Shown here piece after piece: positions 52,601-63,195 of a stretch of DNA of 64,000 nt (the first letter of the stretch is position 1; the number at the start of each line of letters is the position of its first letter). The translations under genes and the position numbers were made by a program. This stretch comes from Aplysia californica (taxonomy: Eukaryota > Mollusca > Gastropoda > Aplysiida > Aplysiidae): assembly GCF_000002075.1 (NCBI RefSeq), contig NW_004797282.1, positions 230,590 to 294,589 on the forward strand. Reading direction: 5' to 3'. The notes under the pieces are model-generated. The model had not been told where the DNA came from, ran no database searches, and was given only the letters and a program-made list of their open reading frames with translations.

Positions 52601-54141
52601 CTGCTCCCATCGTTCCTGCTTAGCCTCATTTGCACTTTCCCTGAAAAGCCGCCCGTCTCTTTTCATCCGCTCTCTGAGAGTATTCTTCTCGTCGTCTGAT
52701 ACCTTATCCGATTTCCTCGCCCTACGCCATGCTCTTGTTGACCTTCTCTTCTGAAGCCACAGCTCTTCAAGTACAGGATTCCAATAAGGCGGCTGAACGA
52801 AGTTTGATTTAGTTGCGCGTGATGCACAGTAGAGCCACTGTCCTTCCCCTCGTGGCAATTGATCATTGCGGAACAAGGCAGATGATCGCTTCCATGGTCT
52901 GACAGAGCCTGCCATTTAGCAAGGACCTCCGAGCCTGCTGTAATCAATGCCAAATCTATGTTGGAATCATCCTCTCCATTGCGCTGTGCAATCCTTGTCA
53001 TGTGTGTTCCATTGAGGATCATCGCCTTCTCCAGCGCCTTTCCTTGGATGTTATCGTGTACATTTCCCCATGTGACACTCCTGGCGTTGAAGTCCCCTAC
53101 AATCATCACCCTTTCACTGAGTTGGCCGAGCTCCACCAGGAAGTCCCAATCTTCCTCTATCCTGGCACTGTTATTGCCCACATAGATGTTGACAAGCGTC
53201 CATTTCCTCTTCCTCACCCCACACTCCACAATTTGGACCTCCCTGTCCTCCCTGTTGAATCGCTTCGCATCAACCAGTCTGTGTGTAACGTCCTGTTTGA
53301 CTAATATTAGTTGTCCATGATGGGTCTCACTACATGGATTCGTGTAGGTCTTGTAGCCAGGGCATTTGAAAATTTCTACGTTCGTTTCCTGGAGCATCAT
53401 AATATCCGTTTCATAGATAAAAGCTTTTCCAGGTCTCTACCTCTTTTCCTGACACTGCTGCAATTCCAGTAGCATATGGCTAGGTTTTTGTTTCTAAGCC
53501 TGTCTGACTTTTTCCGACTTTTCCTCATCCCGGAACGTTTCTTTCTACAGCCTCCTCTCCTTCCCCTTTTCCTTGGTACCTATTTAGGCGATAATGCCGG
53601 GAGCGTCGTAAAGGGAGCACGATCTCCGTAGCTCCCGCGCCGTTTCCCTTTTAAAGAAATATAATTTAAATTCATGATGCGTTTTTACGACTTGGGGGAT
53701 GTATACTGTCACCCTGGCAGAGCCCCATACCAGGGAAGGGGACATATTCATGCCTGGCGCCGCCCCCGAGGTCGCCAAACACCCACGTAAGCGACTGACT
53801 AACCCGCAGCCATACATCCCGAGGACTATTATATATTATAATACTAACATTTTATGTGGAGGCAGGGTGGTCTTGCTGTCTCAAACTGAACAATTTACAG
53901 GTGAAATTACTGTAAATCATTTATTTTTGTGATCCTGTGTATGGAATCAAAGAGCAGGTTCTAACATAGGACGGACCTATAGAGAAACTTTTTATTTATT
54001 ACTGGACCAAGATTTTTTAAAGAAACTTTTTTGTTTGGTCGCTGGGGTGCAGAAGTGCCATGCACATTTTTTGGGCATTGGTAAATTAATAAACGAGCTA
54101 AAAATTTTTTTTAACAAGGACAAACGAAAGTGAACAAGCTA
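49663..54141. mobile_element. Inverted-repeat DNA element split by a LINE insertion
   Basis: Ends TGGCTTGTTCACTTTCGTCT and TAGCTTGTTCACTTTCGTTT are inverted, with 21 of 24 matching when extended. They sit about 350 and 290 bases outside a LINE. Removing the LINE leaves roughly 650 bp, a usual MITE size. No transposase of its own is seen. Confidence 0.6.
50010..53850 (-). mobile_element. Broken I-type LINE retrotransposon (EN-RT-RNase H)
   Basis: On the minus strand the order is as follows. An AP-type endonuclease spans 53480-52790 (YWNCSSVR, MLQET, GDFNARS, SDHGSDHLP). A reverse transcriptase spans 52790-51150 (PKPGKDHSNIKGYRFI, GLPQGSALSPVLFNIF, FADD catalytic box). RNase H spans 50760-50390 (IFTNGSVRRG, MEIEAV, TDSQSI, GHSGVKGNEEADRLAG). 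The 3' end is a GTAA/AGTA-type repeat tail near 50010-50040. A C-terminal RNase H after RT points to the I superfamily. The coding part has at least five breaks: frameshifts near 53420, 52830, 51270 and 50470, and an in-frame TGA at 51878-51880. ORF1 is not recognised; an open stretch at 53584-53817 may be a remnant. It is dead for self-mobilisation. Confidence 0.88.
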
Positions 54142-54950
54142 TAGAAGAAATTAATACACTGTGTAAAAGCGAGTCACATAATGAGAGGCGAGTGAAGAAA
54201 GACGTAGAAAATTCATTTTTATTTTGTTGGACAGGGATTCCCCCCCCCCCCAGGCAACAGTGTGCAAAAGTAAGTCAGCAAACAGGTGAAGTTGTCAAAC
54301 TAAATATATTCAAAATGCATGAAGCAGTGAACATTTTTATCATCCTCTTGCTGCAGCAAAGGCCATTTTTCAAGATTGGCCGAAAATAGTACAGTCGTAT
54401 CTAGAAAGATGGGGTACATTCTAGTGTCACATTTTCCCCCCACAAAACACGATTTTTTCCTCTTTAATAGATTTAAGCATACACCAAATATCAACTTGAG
54501 CGTTACATCATGTTAACTCTACAGACAAAGTTGCTCTGATTATTCCATAACTGGGTGAAGAATAGAAATCCTTTTTTTTCTCAAAACCAGAAGAATGGAT
54601 ATATTTCGTTTTGTTGCAGAAATACTGCTCATACGTAAATTACAAAGTTAATATAATTTTGGATTTCAATCGTACGGTACCTTTTCAATTTCTTCCGCAG
54701 ACATGATTTCTAAAATTTTCCAAGCTCTGAGGGTAAACATCAGTAGAAGTGATTCTCTCGAACCCTCTTACTTCTGACACTCAGAAATGGAAACTAAACT
54801 TCCATAGTTTGCAATCATTCTCATTACTCATCATACTTCATTCAACTGAAAACTTCCACACACATACATTAAAAAATTCTATTCTACAACGTCAGTCATC
54901 GTAAAACCACACACTCCCGAAATCCCTTTCCCCCTTCCTCTACCAATACA
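54142..54950. other. Intergenic AT-rich sequence
   Basis: It has a C10 run near 54241-54250 and no supported gene or repeat. Confidence 0.4.
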
Positions 54951-54979
54951 TTTTAAAATCATGTTATATATACACATAT

Positions 54980-55450
54980 CATCATCATCATCATCCAGGC
55001 ATCGGCGATCATGGTTCTCCATTTATTCTTTTGCTCGGATGCTCTCAAAAAAGCTACGTTTCCATGATCTTTCCCTGTAAACCATTTGTTTAGGTTCCCT
55101 AAGTATGTTGTTCTGGGCCTACCCCTGCCTCGCTTGCCCTCAATTTTGCCAGTGAGAGCTAGATGTTCAAGACCCTTTATGTCTATTCAGGTGTCCCAAA
55201 AACTGCATTTTCGTTTCCTGATTGTTTTTAACATTGAGCGTCCAACATGGGCTTCATCAAGCACAACCTCATTTGATTTCTTTTCCTTCCACGATACTGT
55301 TAGTCTTAGCAGTTTCCTAAGAAACCACATTTCTGTTGCTTCTATTTAATTTTCACTGTCTTTAGTAATTGTCCAGCATTCACAGCCACATAGAAGGGTT
55401 GACCAAACATAGCATTTCAGGACTTTCATTTTGGTGTTCATATAAGTACA
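54980..55450 (-). mobile_element. 3' fragment of an RTE-like LINE
   Basis: On the minus strand it reads the C-terminal end of an endonuclease-reverse transcriptase: KCYVWSTLLCGCECWTITK, EMWFLRKLLRLT, KIEGKRGRGRPRTTYL and IADAWMMMMM. It ends in a short ATG/GAT repeat, as RTE-type elements do. At least two internal stops are present. The upstream RT core is missing. Confidence 0.75.
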
Positions 55451-56157
55451 GTAAAACACAGATAAACATGAACTTCCCGGGACCAGAGAATTTCTATGTG
55501 CTTCAGGGAAGTTGCAATGCATAAAATAAAGAGGGGAAAGAAAAAACAGGAATGTTGTTTCAAACAGCTTTAGTGGCTCTATGACATTTTATATGCTGCG
55601 CTAACATGTAACAACCTCTTCAGGTAAAATTTAATGTCATAAGCCGCATAAATATACATGTATTTCATGCTCCAAACCAGTCCAAAACAAAACAAATAAA
55701 CTAATAGTGTTAATAACGGTAAAAAAAGTGCAGTAATGACAGGAAGCCATATTTTACACCGTGACCAAGTTCACAACATTTGATTGATTGACCTAATGGG
55801 ATTCATTCGAATATAAATTATTACAAGAAAAAAAATAAATCTCAAATCGCCATGAAATAGTGTGCAGAATGAAGAGAGTGGACTGAAATGACCCATGACA
55901 TACAATAAACAAATATGTACACATATGGACATGGTGGGTTCACATTTCTATGTTTGAAGTGAAACTGAAATAAAAATCCATTATTGATCACAGACACATA
56001 AAAAACCCCCATTTTGTTGACTCAAAGGCTTGGAATGGGAATCAACAATTAAGCCAGATAGATGCACCTGCTGCCTTTATTGGTACCTCAACCCTTACTC
56101 TTGGCCAGAACGTACAATAATCTTACATTCTTTTGAAAGTTGAAATCTTTGGCTGGT
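55451..56157. other. Intergenic sequence, mostly unassigned
   Basis: ACAGTAAAACACAGATAAAC near 55448 looks like a pogo/Tigger-type end, but I found no inverted partner. No gene was seen. Confidence 0.35.
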
Positions 56158-56181
56158 TTGGGGGGGGGGGGGGGGGGGGGA
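56158..56181. repeat. Poly-G run, over 20 bases
   Basis: An almost uninterrupted G tract, a likely length-polymorphic and G-quadruplex-prone site. Confidence 0.95.
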
Positions 56182-56407
56182 GAAGGCTGTGGCTATGAGC
56201 GGTTAGTGAACTCAGGCTCACAAAAGGCTCAAGCAAAAGTCTGTGTCGATGATGCGTTGTTTAGTAGGGTACTGTAACTTTACCCATTTACTTTTTCTCA
56301 CACATTTTACATTCCTGATTTGAGTCATCCAGTGACCTTAATGTATCTGGGTACCAGTGCAGTCGTGCCCCTTTTAATATTTCATATAACTTGAATTCAC
56401 AGATTTC

Positions 56408-56932
56408 TTGGGGGGCTCTCGTGGCCTAGGGGTTAAGGTGCTGGCCTCTCATTCAAAGGTCCGGGGTTAAAATCCGGGTAGCGACCGAAATATTTTCTTC
56501 TTTAAAATTGTCTCCTTTCACCTCCTCTCCAGCAATGTTCTGTCGTCTGCTTTCGTCTCCACTCTCTGCCCCCACCCCCTCACCTCCTTTGTCCCCTCCT
56601 CTGGGCTCCGGACTCTTTCTGCAGCCTTTCCACTGCTTCTCCTTGGCTCCTTCTTACTGCTGTCTTTCAGCCACACCCTAGATCTTCAGGTAGGAAAGAT
56701 CTACACCTAACCTTCTCAGACATGGGTGAAAAATCTCAGAGGGCCCGTGTGCAAGTTGCGCACGTTAAAGATCCCTTGGTTGTCTAAAATCGATAAGAGT
56801 AGGCTTCGGCCACCACCTGGGCAAAATTCAAAATTTCCTACCAACTGAAAATGTTTAATGTGTTCCGCGTGCTCATATGACCTTATGCAGTTGCCAGCGC
56901 CGTAAAACACTTACCAAAACAAAACAAACAGG
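56408..56932 (+). mobile_element. Full tRNA-headed SINE with the common 3' tail
   Basis: The head has box A TGGCCTAGGGGTTAAGGTGC and box B GGGGTTAAAATCC. The body includes GTGTGCAAGTTGCGCACG and TTAAAGATCCC, seen in many invertebrate SINEs. The end is GCTCATATGACCTTATGCAG, TTGCCAGCGCCGTAAAAC and an A/C-rich tail. That tail is the one shared with the repeats at 0.5, 28.1 and 38.6 kb. Confidence 0.82.
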
Positions 56933-57528
56933 TTTCTTTTAAAATTGCAAATGAAGAAGTGTGCAACCTCCCTCCAGTTTAAAAAAAACCTAACTAAAAC
57001 AAAAGAAAAAATGGAATACAGTGTTCACTGGGATGTGTCCGGGAACAACACACTTATAATCCTAGCTCAAAATCAGGGTGCTGCACCAGTGGTGGTGGGT
57101 GAATCAAAATGTGGGTGGGAATTAAAAATGAGGGTGGGTTACGTTCAAAGGAACTCAGAGAGGAGTTCCCTCTCCTATAGTTTTCACGCATTCTTTTTTC
57201 AATCTTTTACCTTTTCACAAGAAGACTTTAACATCATAAAGAAAGGACCGTGGGAATAAACTCATCCTTTGTTGAGCCCTAAAAACATTTAATTTGGCTG
57301 TTCAGTCACTATATATATTGGTAAGCAGTAGTAACAGTGCCTGTATTCACTGTGAGCAACTGGAGGTGGAAGGTTCTAAAGCAGTCTTAAAAGTGTCAAC
57401 TGATTACTTTGTTAATTAAGAAACATTCATAAAGGGAAAGAGTAGGGAAAGAGGGGCTCAACCCCGCGCCACTGTGTTGCACATTGGGGACCAGCATTGG
57501 TGTATGGATTGACTACATTTTTTATATA

Positions 57529-58339
57529 CAGTGGAACTCGGATTCAACGAGCTCGGATTCAACGAGAACTCGGATTCAACGAGATGTGATAGATTCCCAT
57601 TTTTTTTTTCTTCTTTAAAATCAATAAAAAATAACCCGTATTCAACGAGCACTTAAATCAGTGAGCTTGGATTCAACGAGGTCGTTTCTAGGGTGAACAG
57701 CCCCCGCAGACGTGGCTTCGCTCATTTTTCTCCCAGAACGAACTTTATCTGTTCCCTGAAACCATCCATTGCACCAGCATCGTGAACCATTATTCACTTT
57801 GCCGATTGCATGCGACCAAGCAGCTGACTTTTTTCATACCAACACATGCGTTGTTGGCACGCTCACATGTCTATTCTGGCATGTGTCGGGGTCGGATTGG
57901 CAGCTTGCACACGTGTCGCTGTGTGTCGGTGTCGGAGAAGGGGAGGGGGGCCACTAGCGGTCCGGGCATTAAACGTCGCAGATACAAATCCTCCTCAGGA
58001 ACTGATCACTATTACAATGATAACACAGTCTAGACGTGGATCTACGTAATGAATTGAGCGCTGGTCTATGGCTGTATGCTAGGCTCTACACAGCAACACA
58101 ACTTTTTGGCGAACAATCGAGATGACACAGGCGTGCATTTGAATGAATGTTTTTTTGTTTTTTTTACACAGCTCATAACATGCAGGCATTTCAGGCACTA
58201 CTTGTGACTTCTCTTTATACATTACTTGCTCAGGGCCTGTAATTATCTACACAAAACCTCATGTTAGCTATAACGAACACTCGGATTTAACGAGATTTTA
58301 GGTCAGGCCCCGAAACCTAGCTGAATCCGAGTTCCACCA
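57529..58339. mobile_element. pogo/Tigger-like MITE with iterons
   Basis: TA flanks both sides (57527-57528, 58340-58341). Ends CAGTGGAACTCGGATTCA and TGGTGGAACTCGGATTCA are inverted. The motif CGGATTCAACGAG repeats at 57539, 57554, 57571, 57637 (one change) and 57668, with one further variant at 58282. No transposase is encoded. CAGT.GAA ends and TA duplication fit pogo/Tigger. Confidence 0.75.
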
Positions 58340-58513
58340 TATGTTATTCATACATTTACCCAAAGGGATGAATAAAGTGGGCGTTCGTATGAAAAGGGTA
58401 TCATGGATCTATAAAAATGACATAGGGTGTTAATGAATGAGGACATGGACTTAATAAATTTACTGTTTACGCTTGAATAAAGTGGAATCTATTATTTCTT
58501 TTTTTTTTACTAG

Positions 58514-58679
58514 ACCAGACATGTTTCAAAGAGTAGTGACAGAAAAGCAAGGCAATAGAAGTCAATTATTTGGGACTGAGACTGAAGAGATGGTCAAAAG
58601 CAATACATCATTGTCCAAGCTCTATGTTGCCCTACTAAAGGCAGACCCACAGGCTGACTCGCTCTATGAACAGAATTGA
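58514..58679 (+). CDS. Possible orphan terminal exon, unknown protein
   Basis: A poly-T tract plus ctag stands before 58514, then 54 codons run to a TGA at 58677-58679. It begins PDMFQRVVTEKQGN and ends LLKADPQADSLYEQN. The composition looks protein-like (acidic/amphipathic, no low complexity). I do not recognise the family, and no upstream exon is evident among the repeats. It would be convergent with the glycosyltransferase gene. It could be a real last exon, a decayed gene end or chance. Confidence 0.35.
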
Positions 58680-59219
58680 CAGTTGATGTTGAACCACATA
58701 AACATCACTGTGTCAGTCAACATGGGACCAATCGTCCAAAATTTATCCGTCGAGTTTGTTCTTTGTCTCATTATCGCTTATAGTTTTTATCAAGACCTAT
58801 GCATGTTCCTGAGTTATACATGAATATTCAATATATATGTTATACATGTATACAGGTCAATGTGCTTTTTTCGATATATACCAGATTTATGCTGTCTTTG
58901 AATTATACATGCAAAAAAAAAAAAGACAGATATAAAACAGAAGGACAATGAAATAGTACATAAGTGCATGATGTATTGAGCAACTTGGTATCAACCTGAG
59001 AATCTGAACCTGAACCAAACCAAGATATCATGAGAAACAAAGGAACAAAGAAAAGAAAATATTTAACATAACTGAGAAATTTGATAGAAATTTAGAAGAA
59101 TCTTTACATTTTACATTGATGAAAAAATGATAATAGTCTGGTTGAATCTCCACCCGAACAACTTTTGCTTTGCCATTACAATGAGATTCAAACAATGTCA
59201 TTATACTCATAAATAGCCT

Positions 59220-59447
59220 TCAAGCCAAACTAGCCATCTGTAAAATAAATTTTCCAATTTCTCCAGGAACAGATTTAGATTTCAGCAATGACTCTCTGTC
59301 TGAGAACTCTTCTGGGTCTGGATGGGTCCAGTGGAATGCTAAAGTATCTTTTCTCCAGGATAGAGATGGGGATTTCAAGTGGTCCAAATCAGCTTCTTTG
59401 TACCCACCCAAAAATGTTGCATGACAGTTGCCGACAGCACAGGACAC
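59220..59447 (-). CDS. Glycosyltransferase gene, last coding exon
   Basis: On the minus strand the acceptor is atgttttcgcag; the stop TGA is 59222-59220. Phase 0 joins RHLQ to [12 protein letters not shown], and the exon continues through [14 protein letters not shown] to [11 protein letters not shown], which I recognise as the usual end of this invertebrate glycosyltransferase group. Confidence 0.82.
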   Translation of the reverse strand: MSCAVGNCHATFLGGYKEADLDHLKSPSLSWRKDTLAFHWTHPDPEEFSDRESLLKSKSVPGEIGKFILQMASLA

Positions 59448-60260
59448 CTGCGAAAACATTCAACAATGAAGATTGTTTGTAATTAATAAGTCAAATATTC
59501 AGAAACAAGAATGTGGTCTGCATGTCAACTTTAATTAAATCAATTCATCAGTTTTTTTTTTGGGGTGTAAAGCATGAAGTCCGCACAATCAACAATTTCA
59601 AAAAGATGCCAAGAACACCTTATAGTACTGAGTCTCTATCAACACTGACATACCATCTTAAAATTAAAATCACTTATGAGTTGATTTGTACCTGAAATTA
59701 TCAAACTGAAAGAAAAGCTAACTGGAGACAAAATTGCAGCAGTATTTTAATTCATGTACCCCCCCCCCNNNNNNNNNNNNNNNNNNNNNNNNNNNNNNNN
59801 NNNNNNNNNNNNNNNNNNNNNNNNNNNNNNNNNNNNNNNNNNNNNNNNNNNNNNNNNNNNNNNNNNNNCCCCCACACACACACAAACACCACTCGAAATA
59901 AATAAAACGAGTTCCTTACATAACATCCCATTATAGATTATTATATTCCTATGATATTTAACAAAAGCTATACGCGAGTTTTTCAACCCCCTAAGAGTCT
60001 TTGAAACATGCTTTTAACATCAAAGAAGATTACACCAGTTTAAATTATGATAATCCGATTAAACCTTTCAAATATACAAGAGGATAATCCTCGCCCTCGG
60101 ACCAGCTCTTTTCAATATCTTGTGAGTATCTTTTGAATAATTCAGTATCGGTATCATGATCCGACAGCGATACTGAAAGATTATACATTCGATGCTCGCT
60201 CGTGTGATTAATAGTGTTTGGCGTGAGTGAAAAGTAGGGAGCATTTATGGTATTGATTAC

Positions 60261-60293
<33 letters not shown>

Positions 60294-63195
60294 TTGTCTG
60301 TCTGTCCATCTCTCTATCTATTTCAATTCAACAATTCATCTATCCATCCATCTATCCATCCATCCATCCATCCATCCATCCATCCATCCATCCATCCATC
60401 CATCCATCAATCCATCCATCCCCCTCCCTCCCTCCCTCCCTCCATCCACCCATCCATCCATTAATCCATCCATCCATCCATCCATCCATCCATCCCTACC
60501 CCCCCCCCCCAATTTAAAAAAAAAGGAGTTTACGAAAAATAATTGAAATCTCCAGAATACTTTACAATTTCCTTTCAGTTGTTCTCAAGAGGCTCATTAA
60601 AGTACCATGGCTTGAAATTACCTGAACTGCTTTTAGGACATGGATACTACTATGAAGACTAATGAGGTAGCTCAAGAAATTTTAACTGTACTCTCCGAGC
60701 CAAACATAGTGAACAATGATTGGAACAATATTTCAGTTTTCTAGATTCTCCATTTTCTGGAATGTGCCATAAATGAGTGATGAGATTGAGATTCACCAAG
60801 AAAAATAAGGAAAGGAAAAAGGTCATTTACTATGTGAACACAGAAATATATAACTTTTTCTAATCTGAGTGTATGGCAGATGGAACAAAAAAAAAAAAAA
60901 AAAAAGAATGTCAAAAAGACTTTAAAAAAGCAAGTTTTTAGAAAATCTTCATTTGACATTTTTTACTAGCACAACAAGAACAGCTGCATCATAATGTGGA
61001 GAGAACAAAAAATTTTTTTTTTACCCTGCCCAATTCTATCATCTGGCGTTTTTGTACTTGGTAATAACAACAAAGTGTGTTACATTTTGGGTTTTGAAAT
61101 TAGCTGTTAGTCATAGAGTAAACACACAGGAAAATGTTTTACATAAATACATTAATAAATAAGTGAATACATATGTTTCTTCACTCTTATGACATTTTTT
61201 TGGGTAAGTTTCACATCTAAGTGTTGCCAGAACCCCAGCTGGAGATGGCTACCACAACTGGTTAGTAGTTAATTGGTTAGATCATGTCTGTCCTACATTC
61301 CTCAGCTCTTTCGAGTCACGATGTGGGCACCCTCAGTCACGCTCCCTAGAGGAGTCATCTTTACAGTGTCACCGAAGGTTCCAAAAGTTTGCACGAATGT
61401 GGAGAGAACTAACACAGTTCATTCCAAATAGACAGTTCCCTCCACACCATGATGTCGTTCTTTTTATTGTTGTGCTTTTAAGTATTATAACAAAGTCCAA
61501 AGACCTCTGCAAGCAATGTATTGCAGATGAAAATACTTTTCTGTGGCAATCTCCAAGGAACAAAATAGATAGAAACAAAAAAGACAAACCTGCAAATGCC
61601 TGTCTATATTCAGCGATGAAGGCACTTTCTCATACACCTTATAGGGCATGTGAATGGCATTGTAGGACCAGTGGTTATCCAGGTACCATCTGTAGGATTC
61701 CAAGAAGTGTCTCAGGAACGGTGCCCCGGGAGCTGCAATAAGGACCCCAAGGTTAATCACATCAGGAAACACGCCGGTTTTTGGCCAGTCTACATTTGCC
61801 GTCGTCTTATGTCGCCGGAGGGACGGCCACATAGGCTTCACAAAAAGTACATCCCAGTCAGCATATATGCCCCCATACCTCAGAAGAATATCAGCTCGGA
61901 GATAGTCACTTGCATGAGAAGCGAATTTTTTTATTGGTTCCCCATATACTGATGGTGGAAAATCCCTCTTGATGAAGTTGACTCGTTTATCTTTCACAAC
62001 TTCCTTCCAGTAGTCCCCGAGAGGTTCATAATCACCATGGATATATACCTGATCCGCTTTTAGGACATGGATACTACTAAGAAGACTGAGGTAGCCCATG
62101 AAATTTAAACTGCGCTGTCCGAGCCAAACATAGTGAACGATATTTGGAACAATATCAAAGTTTTCTGGAAGACTTTCCATTTTCTGGGATGTGCCATAAC
62201 CAACCCACCGCATTAACTGACGAAACTGAGATTCACCTCCCAAAACATGGACAGGAAAAAGATCATTCGTTATATAAACACAGGTGTTCTTTTTCTGGAA
62301 GGAATATGTATCAGATACAGCGCAAAAACTGTCAAAAAGACTTTTGGAGTGTAAAAACTTTTGAAAATCCTCTTCATTTGAAATTTTTTCCAGTTCGAGA
62401 TTTGACTGAGCAGTAACCACTAATGGAGCACGGCTTTCTTCCTGTCGCATCACACTAACCTTATGACTAAGAACACTATCAAAATCAGGGGATGGGCTTA
62501 AAAGAGTTTGCCCATTGATCACGATTCCACCTCTGGGGCCAAGTATTTTTAAGTAGGCGAGGGCTAAAGTGACAGGGTCACTAGAGCAAGCTTCTTTATG
62601 AGTCAGTCGAGACAGCACAAGGGATGGGACGTCTCTTTTCAAATCTGACAAGAACTGATAATAGCCGTTTGGATCCATTTCTGGCTGGCCAAGTAAATGA
62701 AGATAGATGACAGACGGTTGGATCACCTTAAATCCAGATAGCACACTAAGGTAATTGGAAAAAGTAAAATATTTTTCCTCACACCAGACGACATGCAGAA
62801 CAGGAGGTACTTTGTTGATGAGGCTGTTTTTCTGCGCATGGTGTTGCAAGTATCTGTCCACTTTCACACTTTTCAGCGACTGATTTGTGGGTGAGCTGAT
62901 GTGACTTTTACTACGGAAATAATGATCAGGAAAAGCGGGCACAAAACCATGCCGAAGCTTTGCTGGAAGCACAAGGGACTTCACACTGTTCTGACCATAA
63001 GAAATAATTATGAAATTCAGAATGAGCAAAAACAGCGAAATGGCCATGCTGAGCTTGAATGCATCTCGAACCATGAAGACCCAACATTTTTTTGATGTGC
63101 GAACAACAGTGCTGATAGCCTGAGCTCCAGTCACTATCAAACAATACAAATCCATTCTCCATGAAAACAAGCTTGGCATGATTGCTGGACGGCAC
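59220..63195 (-). CDS. Type II membrane DXD glycosyltransferase, tandem GT-like modules (3' part of gene)
   Basis: I join two exons, 63195-61590 and 59447-59220, into 605 residues starting at the ATG at 63177-63179. A later Met36 is an equally good start and would leave a short cytosolic tail. Residues 43-61 form a single membrane anchor, so Golgi type II topology is likely. Residues 345-455 form a glycosyltransferase module of the DXD sugar-binding (Gly_transf_sug, GT32-like) class, with [23 protein letters not shown] and the DWD metal/nucleotide-sugar motif at 441-443. Residues 125-235 resemble it ([21 protein letters not shown]) but have NGQ where DWD should be. The end ([12 protein letters not shown]) sits in the last exon. 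Donor and acceptor isoforms are not known; the substrate cannot be told from sequence. Confidence 0.85.
59769..59868. other. Assembly gap of exactly 100 N
   Basis: A placeholder-length gap between a C8-9 run and a C5 (CA)n tract, in the glycosyltransferase intron. The true length is unknown. Confidence 0.99.
60263..60306. repeat. (TCTG)n microsatellite
   Basis: CTGT/TTGT tetranucleotide repeats in the glycosyltransferase intron. Confidence 0.95.
60336..60496. repeat. (ATCC)n microsatellite
   Basis: CATC tetranucleotide repeats with CCCT and CAAT interruptions, ending in a C10 run. They yield spurious Ser-Ile-His-Pro reading frames. Confidence 0.95.
60603..60968 (-). pseudogene. Decayed copy of part of the glycosyltransferase large exon
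   Basis: It aligns with 62034-62392, the region coding about residues 265-380, at roughly 75-80% by eye, with small indels, a lost block near 60772 and an expanded A-run at 60887-60905. Shared blocks include GCTTTTAGGACATGGATACT, CCGAGCCAAACATAGTGAAC and GAATGTGCCATAA / GGATGTGCCATAA. It lies inside the gene's own last intron, on the same strand, and cannot be translated through. Confidence 0.85.
61590..63195 (-). CDS. Glycosyltransferase gene, large exon
   Basis: On the minus strand the acceptor is ttctttttcag before 63195 and the donor CAG|gtttgt after 61590. The first 16 bases precede the ATG at 63179, so the upstream exon is probably 5'UTR and lies beyond 63195; it was not identified. 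The exon encodes residues 1-530. Confidence 0.85.

Noticed and set aside
50085-53400. Host gene with endonuclease and RNase H domains
   Set aside because: The domain order EN-RT-RNase H with frame breaks is a LINE, not a host gene.
55448-55480. Start of another pogo/Tigger-like element
   Set aside because: Only one end was seen, with no inverted partner in the following sequence.
56408-56480. tRNA gene
   Set aside because: Same reason: the head of the SINE at 56408-56932.
60247-60546. Cys-Leu-Ser-Val and Ser-Ile-His-Pro repeat protein
   Set aside because: Translation of (TCTG)n and (ATCC)n microsatellites.
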